NCBI RefSeq assembly: GCF_002163625.1
Contig: NZ_CP020892.1
Span: forward strand, 1,674,001 to 1,738,000
DNA from: Pseudomonas sp. M30-35
GTDB lineage: Bacteria > Pseudomonadota > Gammaproteobacteria > Pseudomonadales > Pseudomonadaceae
Reading direction: 5' to 3'
DNA length: 64,000 nucleotides
Below the pieces are notes generated by a model. That model was not told the DNA's origin. It searched no databases and worked only from the letters and a program-made list of their open reading frames with translations. Position 1 is the stretch's first letter. Each line of letters opens with the position of its first letter. The position numbers were made by a program, and so were the translations under genes. Shown here one piece after another: positions 58,035 through 64,000 of the stretch.

Positions 58035-60425
58035 TTATTTTTTCGGCAGTGCAAAGGCCATTACATAATCACCTTGCTTGGTGCCGAGCGAGCCGTGACC
58101 ACCGGCAACCACCAACACGTACTGACGACCGTCTTTGCCGGTGTACGTCATCGGTGTGGTCTGGCCGCCAGCAGGTAGACGGCCTTCCCATAGTTGCTTG
58201 CCGTTACGCACGTCATAGGCGCGCAGGTATTGGTCGAGTGTACCGCTGAGGAAGGCCACGCCAGCTTCAGTGGTGATTGTTCCACCAAGGCTTGGTACGC
58301 CCATCGGTAGCGGCAAAGGTACAGGTGAGCTGTCACGCACGGTGCCGTTTTTGTGCTGCCAGATGACTTGATTGGTGGTCAGGTCAACAGCTGCGACATA
58401 GCCCCAGGGTGGCGACTGGCACGGCAAGCCTAGCTGCGACAGCAATGGCTGTAGAATCACGCCATATGGCGCGCCTTTGTTTGGTTGCACGCCTTCTGTT
58501 TCACTCTTGCGGGCTGGGCCACCTTCAACGGCCTCACTCGGTACCAGTTGTGAAGTAAACGCCATGTAGTTGGGGTTTACGATGGCAATCTGACGTTTAG
58601 GGTCAACCGAGATACCGCCCCAGTCAAACACGCCGAAGTTGCCCGGGTAGACAATCGAACCTTGCAGCGATGGCGGGGTGTAGATGCCTTCATAGCGCAG
58701 CGATTTGTACTGGATGCGGCATAGCATCTGGTCAAATGGCGTGCCGCCCCACATGTCCTTCTCGGTCAGGGTTTCCGGCATGAAATGCAGTTCAGACATT
58801 GGCTGCGTCGGGGACGTGAAATCGCCTTCGACTGCGCCCTGCGGAACGGCTACTTCATTGACCGGGACAATCGGCTTACCGGTTGCACGGTCAAGCACAT
58901 AAATGCTGCCTTGCTTGGTCGAAGCCACCAGCGCCGGCTTGACGCCGTCTGCTGTTTTGATATCAATCAGGGTTGGTTGGCCACCAATGTCCATGTCCCA
59001 CAAGTCGTGGTGGGTCATCTGGAAGGTCCAGCGGACTTTACCCGTTTTGGTATCCAGCGCTGTTACGCCAGCACTGTAGGTTTCTGATGCCTCAGAGCGA
59101 TTGCCGCCCCATTGGTCAGGCATTTGGTTGCCCATCGGCAGGTACAGCAGGCCGAGTTTGTCGTCGATGCTCATCACCGACCACATGTTCGGTGAGTTGC
59201 GGGTGTAGGTTTCACCTTCGGCAATAGGCGCAGTGGCATCTGGATTGCCGCTGTCCCAGTTCCATACCAGGTGGCCATCTTTGGCGTCGTAGGCGCGAAT
59301 TACCCCAGAAGGTTCATCGATCGACAGGTTGTCAGTCACATGACCGCCAATGATCACCAGATCGCCACTGACACCGGGAGGCGAGGTCGAGTAGTAGCCA
59401 CCTGGGGTGAAGCTGCCAATGTTGGCAGTCAGATTAACTGTGCCATTGTCACCGAACTCGCTGCAGACTTCACCGGTGTCAGCATTGATTGCCATCAAGC
59501 GGGTGTCAGCAGTTGGCAGGAATAACCGGCGCGGGCAGGCATTTTGCACAGGTGCGGTGTCGGTTTGAGCAACACTTTTATCTTCGTGATAGGCAACGCC
59601 ACGGCAGGTCATGTGCGCCCAACCTTTGAAGCTCTCAGCATTTTGTGTGCTGAGCTTAGGGTCGAAGCGCCAGATCTCCTTACCGCTGTCCGGGTCAAGC
59701 GCTATCAATTGGCTGTGTGGCGTGCAGACATAAAGCATGCCGTTTACTTTCAGCGGAGTATTTTCTGCCGTGGTTTCCTGTGGGTCGTTTGGCCCTGGAA
59801 TGTCACCGGTACGATAGGACCATGCCAGCTCAAGCTGGTTGGCATTTTCTGGGGTGATCTGGCCCAGCGGAGAGTAGCGGTCACCAAAGTTGGTGCGACC
59901 GTATGCTTGCCAATCGCCGTCAGGCATTTCGGGGGCCGCACTTTTTACATCAGTGGTGGCACGGGTTAGCTCGCCCTTGATTTCACCGTTATAACCGGTG
60001 AACTGGCTTGCAACCGCAACAGCCCCGGCCAACACCACCGAAGCGCCGAGCAAACCGTTAGCCAAGCCAACAGGTTGTGGCTGTAATGGGCGACGCAGCC
60101 ACGGTAGCCACAGCAGTAAGCCAATGGCGAACCACAACGACAGGCGTGGCACCAGTTGCCACCAGTCAAGGCCAATTTCCCAGACCGACCAGCCGGTGCT
60201 GGCGAACAGGAAAATCGCATAAATAATGACGACTGCTGGATGCAAGCGGAACAGGAAGAAGCCGCTGAGGCTAACGCCAATACCTGCTAGCAAGTAATAC
60301 CAAGAACCTCCGAGCATGCCGAGGCGGATGCCACCGACCAATAATGCCAAGCCCATGATGAGCAGAAGGCCAGCCAATATTTTGGCGGGTATTCGGCCGC
60401 GATTCCGTGCACCAGCAGTGCGCAT
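58035..60425 (-). CDS. gcd: Membrane-bound PQQ-dependent glucose dehydrogenase
   Basis: A 796-residue quinoprotein. The N-terminus has five membrane helices (LAGLLLIMGLALLVGGIRL onwards, with WSVWEIGLDWWQLVPRLSLWF), then a PQQ beta-propeller in the periplasm. Key blocks are DGDWQAYGRTNFGDRYSPL, NTPLKVNGMLYVCTPHSQL, TRNSPNMWSVMSIDDKLGL, MTHHDLWDMDIGGQPTL and GTITTEAGVAFLSGTLDQY. It oxidises glucose to gluconolactone and feeds ubiquinone. Length and the WEIGLDWW segment fit Gcd better than quinate dehydrogenase. ATG 60425 follows AGGAG; a 61-codon extension is not credible. Confidence 0.92.
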   Translation of the reverse strand: MRTAGARNRGRIPAKILAGLLLIMGLALLVGGIRLGMLGGSWYYLLAGIGVSLSGFFLFRLHPAVVIIYAIFLFASTGWSVWEIGLDWWQLVPRLSLWFAIGLLLWLPWLRRPLQPQPVGLANGLLGASVVLAGAVAVASQFTGYNGEIKGELTRATTDVKSAAPEMPDGDWQAYGRTNFGDRYSPLGQITPENANQLELAWSYRTGDIPGPNDPQETTAENTPLKVNGMLYVCTPHSQLIALDPDSGKEIWRFDPKLSTQNAESFKGWAHMTCRGVAYHEDKSVAQTDTAPVQNACPRRLFLPTADTRLMAINADTGEVCSEFGDNGTVNLTANIGSFTPGGYYSTSPPGVSGDLVIIGGHVTDNLSIDEPSGVIRAYDAKDGHLVWNWDSGNPDATAPIAEGETYTRNSPNMWSVMSIDDKLGLLYLPMGNQMPDQWGGNRSEASETYSAGVTALDTKTGKVRWTFQMTHHDLWDMDIGGQPTLIDIKTADGVKPALVASTKQGSIYVLDRATGKPIVPVNEVAVPQGAVEGDFTSPTQPMSELHFMPETLTEKDMWGGTPFDQMLCRIQYKSLRYEGIYTPPSLQGSIVYPGNFGVFDWGGISVDPKRQIAIVNPNYMAFTSQLVPSEAVEGGPARKSETEGVQPNKGAPYGVILQPLLSQLGLPCQSPPWGYVAAVDLTTNQVIWQHKNGTVRDSSPVPLPLPMGVPSLGGTITTEAGVAFLSGTLDQYLRAYDVRNGKQLWEGRLPAGGQTTPMTYTGKDGRQYVLVVAGGHGSLGTKQGDYVMAFALPKK

Positions 60426-60955
60426 ATATAAAGCTCCTGTTTGGGGATTAACGACAGTGTTAACAGTCTGGCATCGATTTAGAACATCGGAATACCTGAA
60501 TGGCGATTGGTTCAGTACCTGAGAGCATTTCGCTATCACGTGCACGGTTGAATCGCCGTTCGGAATATTTTGTGACAGATGTCCATAGTACCTGACACAA
60601 ACAGTCAATGCAGGCTGAGCGTATGCGTCATTGAGGCGGGTGCATGCGGCGTCTAGTCTGAAGGCCCGCTCAGTTTTAGAGAACGCACGGATTCTGAGGC
60701 ATTTTTGCCAAGTCGAACCTAGCCTGTCGTGTACTTCAGCTTAATGGGTTTTTTGCGAAGCCATTTGGTTTCTCATCAAGCGGGCATGTGTTGTAGATAA
60801 AAGTGCTTTGCAAATAAGTTAGTGGTGATAGTTGCAGGGGTATCAAGGGCGGCAACAACTGACTCAAATCGGTGTTTGTTTCGATACAAAACACAGTTCA
60901 CGCACAGTCTCTTAACTGCGCGACGCTCCCCTAATAATTACAATGAGGTTTATCG
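60426..60955. other. 530-bp divergent intergenic region between gcd and the acyl-CoA synthetase gene
   Basis: No gene seen on either strand. It must contain both divergent promoters. An 8-bp palindrome TGTTAACA lies about 30 bp before the gcd start and might be a regulator site. AT content rises before 60955, where GAGG precedes the synthetase ATG. Confidence 0.5.
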
Positions 60956-62596
60956 ATGAGCCAACAACTGCCGCTACAGTGCCTAGAATATCGACTGGCA
61001 ACAACCCCTGACAAAATATGGCTAAGCCAGCCTGTAGCAGGACATTGGCAGGATATTAGTTGGTATGAAGCTGATCAGCAGGCCAGGCAAATAGCGGCTG
61101 CGTTGCAGGCCATGGATTGCCAGCCGGGTGATCGTGTGGGGTTGTTAGCCAAGAACTGTGCGCAGTGGTTCATTGCTGATCTGGCGATTATGCAGGCAGG
61201 GCTGGTGAGTGTTCCGCTGTATCCATTGCAGTCGGCCCAGAGCATTGATTATGTGCTGCGACACTCCCAGTGCAAGGCTATCTTTCTGGGCAACCTCGAT
61301 GAACCTAATAAAATTGAGGCAGGCATCCCGTCAGAGGTTATTCGTATCGCCATGTCGCAGTCGAATATTAAGGCCCAGTACCAGTGGGATGAGTTGCTTG
61401 CACAGCACCAACCGATATCGCATGTGCATCAACAGCAACCGAACGATTTGCTCAGCATCCTCTACACATCAGGTACAACGGGTGTCTCAAAAGGGGTGAT
61501 GCTGACAGCGCAAGCCTTTGCGTATGCCGGAGCTAATGTGGTCGCAGAAATGCAGATTGGTGCCGACGACCAGTATTTCTCGTATTTGCCACTTTCGCAC
61601 GCGGCTGAGCGTTTCATGGTCGAGATGAGCAGCCTGTATAGCGGCGGCAGTGTTGGCTTTTCGGAGTCACAAGAAACGTTCAGCGCAGATATGAAACATG
61701 TGCGGCCAACGATATTTTTCTCGGTGCCGCGTCTCTGGACTCGTTTTCAAATGGGCGTGGTTGCGCAGTTACCCCAACAGAAATTAGAGCGTTTGCTGAA
61801 ATTACCGATAATCGGGCGATTAGTGGCAAGTAAAATCCGCAAGAGTTTGGGGTTAGATCGGGCTCGCTTTATGGTGAGTGGAGCTGCTGCAATTCCTCAA
61901 GCTTTGCTGGAGTGGTATCAGAAGCTGGGAATGACGATTTGTGAAGGGTACGCCATGACCGAAAACTTCGCATACGGCACTTTCAATCGCCTTGGGCAGG
62001 TGCGTTTTGGCAGTGTCGGACGGCCTATGCCAGGTTGCGAGCTGAAAATTTCTGACGCTGGTGAAATCCTGTTTCGCAGCCCCTGTTTAATGCAGGGTTA
62101 TTATCTGGAGCCCGAAAAAACATCCGAGACCTTGCAAGACGGCTGGTTGCATACAGGTGATAAAGGTCAGGTTGATGCTGATGGTTACTTGAGGATTACC
62201 GGTCGAGTCAAAGATATCTTCAAAAGCAGTAAGGGTAAGTACATTGCCCCTGCGCCGATCGAGGGTGTGATTGCCAAGAATCTGTTGATTGAACAGGTGT
62301 GTCTCATGGGCAGTAATCTTGATCAACCTCTTGCGCTGATTGAGTTGTCGAGTGCCGCTCGTGCTCAGCCCCGCCAGCAGCTTGAACAAGCACTTGAGAC
62401 TGTTAGGGTTGAACTCAATCAACAACTGCAACCCCACGAGCGAGTGAGTCATTTTATTCTGGTGCGTGAGCCGTGGACGGTGGATAACGGTTGCATGACC
62501 CCAACAATGAAAATTCGCCGCAATGTATTGGAAGAGCGTTTCTCCCCGGAAGTGTTAAACCTACAGGCTGAACAATCACTGTATTGGCAGCAATAG
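60956..62596 (+). CDS. AMP-dependent acyl-CoA synthetase (long-chain fatty-acid-CoA ligase type)
   Basis: A 546-residue adenylate-forming enzyme. It has the P-loop ILYTSGTTGVSKGVML near residue 168, SYLPLSHAAERF, the A4 to A5 region TICEGYAMTENFAYGTFN, the adenine-contact GEILFRSPCLMQGYY, HTGDKGQVDADGYLRITGRVKDIFKSSKGKYIAP and the expected Lys region after it. It activates a fatty or aryl acid to acyl-CoA, in the cytoplasm or at the membrane. ATG 60956 has GAGG upstream. A CaiB-type enzyme follows after 97 bp, on the same strand, and may act on the CoA thioester formed, for example as a 2-methylacyl-CoA racemase. Confidence 0.9.
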   Translation: MSQQLPLQCLEYRLATTPDKIWLSQPVAGHWQDISWYEADQQARQIAAALQAMDCQPGDRVGLLAKNCAQWFIADLAIMQAGLVSVPLYPLQSAQSIDYVLRHSQCKAIFLGNLDEPNKIEAGIPSEVIRIAMSQSNIKAQYQWDELLAQHQPISHVHQQQPNDLLSILYTSGTTGVSKGVMLTAQAFAYAGANVVAEMQIGADDQYFSYLPLSHAAERFMVEMSSLYSGGSVGFSESQETFSADMKHVRPTIFFSVPRLWTRFQMGVVAQLPQQKLERLLKLPIIGRLVASKIRKSLGLDRARFMVSGAAAIPQALLEWYQKLGMTICEGYAMTENFAYGTFNRLGQVRFGSVGRPMPGCELKISDAGEILFRSPCLMQGYYLEPEKTSETLQDGWLHTGDKGQVDADGYLRITGRVKDIFKSSKGKYIAPAPIEGVIAKNLLIEQVCLMGSNLDQPLALIELSSAARAQPRQQLEQALETVRVELNQQLQPHERVSHFILVREPWTVDNGCMTPTMKIRRNVLEERFSPEVLNLQAEQSLYWQQ

Positions 62597-62693
62597 TTGT
62601 AGTTAAGGTCGCTGAGTAAAATTGGCGCTTAATCCGTCAAACCTGCTCAACGATGATTGTGTGGCGCTGAATAATCAGACTCAAGGAGTTGCT

Positions 62694-63875
62694 ATGACCG
62701 GTCCGCTCGCTTCGCTCAAAGTGTTGGACTTTTCAACCTTGCTGCCGGGGCCTTTTGCCTCGCTGCTGTTGGCTGACATGGGGGCGCAGGTGTTGCGGGT
62801 TGAGTCGCCTACGCGGGTCGACCTTGTACGTATTTTGCCGCCGCATGTCGATGGTGTCTCAGCCAGCCACGCTTATCTCAATCGCAATAAGCGCAGCATT
62901 GCCTTGGATTTGAAACAAGCAGCCGCGGTTGATGTGGTCAAGCAACTGGTCATGGAGCATGACATTGTGCTTGAACAGTTCCGGCCCGGGGTGATGGATA
63001 AACTCGGTGTTGGCTATGAAGCGTTAAAGGCGATAAACCCCAGATTGATATACGTCTCTATCACCGGTTACGGGCAAACCGGGCCGTACAAGGACCGCGC
63101 TGGACACGACATCAACTACCTGGCACTGGCTGGCGTTGCGAGTTACACCGGGCGCAGCGAATCCGGGCCGTTGCCGCTTGGGGTGCAGCTCGCCGATATA
63201 GCGGGCGGTTCGCTGCATGGCGTCATGGGGCTTTTAGCTGCGGTTATTCAGCGTAATGTCACTGGCGAAGGCCAGTATGTTGATATCAGCATGACGGACT
63301 GCGCCTTCAGCCTCAATGGCATGGCCGGTGCGGGCTATTTAGCCGCGGGGGTTGAGCCGGAGATGCAAAAGCAGGCGCTTAACGGCGGCAGTTTCTATGA
63401 CTATTACCGCACACGGGATGGCCGCTGGATTTCAGTAGGGAGTCTGGAGCCGCAATTCATGCAGCAGTTTTGTGCGGCAATTGGTCGTCCAGAGCTGGCT
63501 TTACGGGGTCTGACACAAAAACCAGAGGATCAACAGGCCCTTAAGCGGGAGCTGGAGATCGAATTTGAAAAGCACGATTTTGATGAGCTGTGTCAGCGCT
63601 TTTCGCAAACCGATGCCTGCGTTGAGCCGATGCTCAATCTATCCGAAGCCTGTGAACATCCGCAGCTCAAGGCCCGAGAAGTGGTCATAGACGTGCCGCG
63701 TGAAGGGCAGGCGGCGCAAAAACAGTTGGCCTGTCCAATCAAGTTCTCCTCAGGTCTACCCGCGCCCCGGCATGTTGGGGCTGAGGTCGGTGCGCATACG
63801 ACTGAAGTGCTCGCTGAACTCGGTTATAGCGAGCAGCAAATTGCAGAGTTAAAGGCCAGCAAAGCTGCAATCTGA
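62694..63875 (+). CDS. CaiB/BaiF family protein, alpha-methylacyl-CoA racemase-like
   Basis: A 393-residue family III CoA transferase fold. The motifs favour the racemase branch: RAGHDINYLALAG (active-site His in GHDINY), QLADIAGGSLHG (active-site Asp) and SVGSLEPQF (Glu). The N-terminus VLDFSTLLPGPFASLLLADMGAQVLRVE is generic for the fold. It would invert the 2-methyl stereocentre of branched acyl-CoA before beta-oxidation. ATG 62694 follows AAGGAG; an earlier TTG/ATG frame start at 62622 is not needed. It pairs logically with the preceding acyl-CoA ligase. No transferase partner substrate can be excluded. Confidence 0.88.
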   Translation: MTGPLASLKVLDFSTLLPGPFASLLLADMGAQVLRVESPTRVDLVRILPPHVDGVSASHAYLNRNKRSIALDLKQAAAVDVVKQLVMEHDIVLEQFRPGVMDKLGVGYEALKAINPRLIYVSITGYGQTGPYKDRAGHDINYLALAGVASYTGRSESGPLPLGVQLADIAGGSLHGVMGLLAAVIQRNVTGEGQYVDISMTDCAFSLNGMAGAGYLAAGVEPEMQKQALNGGSFYDYYRTRDGRWISVGSLEPQFMQQFCAAIGRPELALRGLTQKPEDQQALKRELEIEFEKHDFDELCQRFSQTDACVEPMLNLSEACEHPQLKAREVVIDVPREGQAAQKQLACPIKFSSGLPAPRHVGAEVGAHTTEVLAELGYSEQQIAELKASKAAI

Positions 63876-63882
63876 AACCCGT

Positions 63883-64000
63883 TTACGCTTGGGTAAGGGT
63901 CATCAATACATCGGCGTACCAGGTGCAATTGAGCCCCAGCGCTTCATCAAGCTCAAGATCACGGGTGCCGACATCAAGACGAGCAGAGTGAATGCCCAAA
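63883..64000 (-). CDS. Unidentified protein, C-terminal end only
   Basis: A leftward frame enters from the right edge and stops at TAA 63883-63885, giving 39 residues: GIHSARLDVGTRDLELDEAL followed by GLNCTWYADVLMTLTQA. It is open to the edge and converges on the CaiB-like gene with a gap of only 7 bp, typical of real convergent genes. I do not recognise the family. Confidence 0.6.
   Translation of the reverse strand, partial: LGIHSARLDVGTRDLELDEALGLNCTWYADVLMTLTQA

Noticed and set aside
60450..60470. TGTTAACA before gcd as a HexR or PtxS operator
   Set aside because: Only an 8-bp palindrome; it does not match the longer operators I know for those regulators.
58035..60608. 857-residue version of glucose dehydrogenase
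   Set aside because: The first 61 residues are non-family sequence; AGGAG precedes the ATG at 60425.
1..64000. CRISPR arrays, tRNA or rRNA genes
   Set aside because: No regularly spaced direct repeats and no tRNA T-loop/acceptor patterns were seen on either strand by eye.

Overview
The window looks like a chromosome segment of a Pseudomonas-type gammaproteobacterium. The evidence is gene content: an Lpd3-type lipoamide dehydrogenase, a KatA-type catalase, a PcpS-type phosphopantetheinyl transferase, ApeB, membrane glucose dehydrogenase Gcd, a divergent NorR/FhpR-flavohaemoglobin pair and a napEDABC operon. REP-like hairpins are also present. Almost everything is ordinary chromosomal DNA with tight operons. 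I saw no tRNA, rRNA, CRISPR array, prophage or plasmid functions.

Layout. 1-10 kb: start of prc (leftward, runs off the edge), a quinone oxidoreductase, ahpC-ahpF with an internal terminator, an SDR dehydrogenase, a TetR regulator, a MITE-like repeat, a thioesterase divergent from a drug exporter, and lpd3. 10-24 kb: katA, a three-gene molybdenum hydroxylase with a triheme cytochrome, a flavin monooxygenase, a UPF0149 protein, an SH3/coiled-coil membrane protein, one IS110 element, a SnoaL-like protein, and norR divergent from hmp. 24-32 kb: nitronate monooxygenase, YihY, ZapE, a GGT-family hydrolase with an FCD-GntR regulator, a DJ-1 protein and an MDR reductase. 32-39 kb: a leftward operon for a branched-chain-amino-acid-type ABC transporter (including a permease-ATPase-ATPase fusion) and an amidohydrolase. 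39-46 kb: msrB, then a six-gene ABC/phosphohydrolase operon divergent from a UTRA-GntR regulator. 46-64 kb: gmhA, apeB, pcpS, an EamA transporter, napEDABC, an MFS transporter, an AraC regulator, a lactonase, gcd, an acyl-CoA synthetase, a CaiB/racemase family protein and the end of an unidentified gene.

The most interesting object is the IS110 element (about 19629-20844). Its 5' noncoding end folds by eye into two successive stem-internal loop-stem units. The first loop carries 10 nt identical to the left insertion flank and 5 nt complementary to the right flank. The second carries 8 nt identical to the element's right end and 4 nt complementary to its left end. This is the layout of an IS110 bridge RNA, here aimed at a REP hairpin pair.

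The second theme is local regulons that can be read from repeated palindromes. TTTGCTAGCAAA-type boxes occur in pairs at both the GGT-gene promoter and the ABC/amidohydrolase promoter, suggesting that the FCD regulator joins them into one uptake and hydrolysis pathway. TGGTCTAGACCA-like boxes lie between the UTRA regulator and the phosphohydrolase/ABC operon. Three GT-N7-AC boxes plus a sigma-54-like promoter lie between norR and hmp. All motif, fold and family assignments were made by eye; no search or folding program was run.
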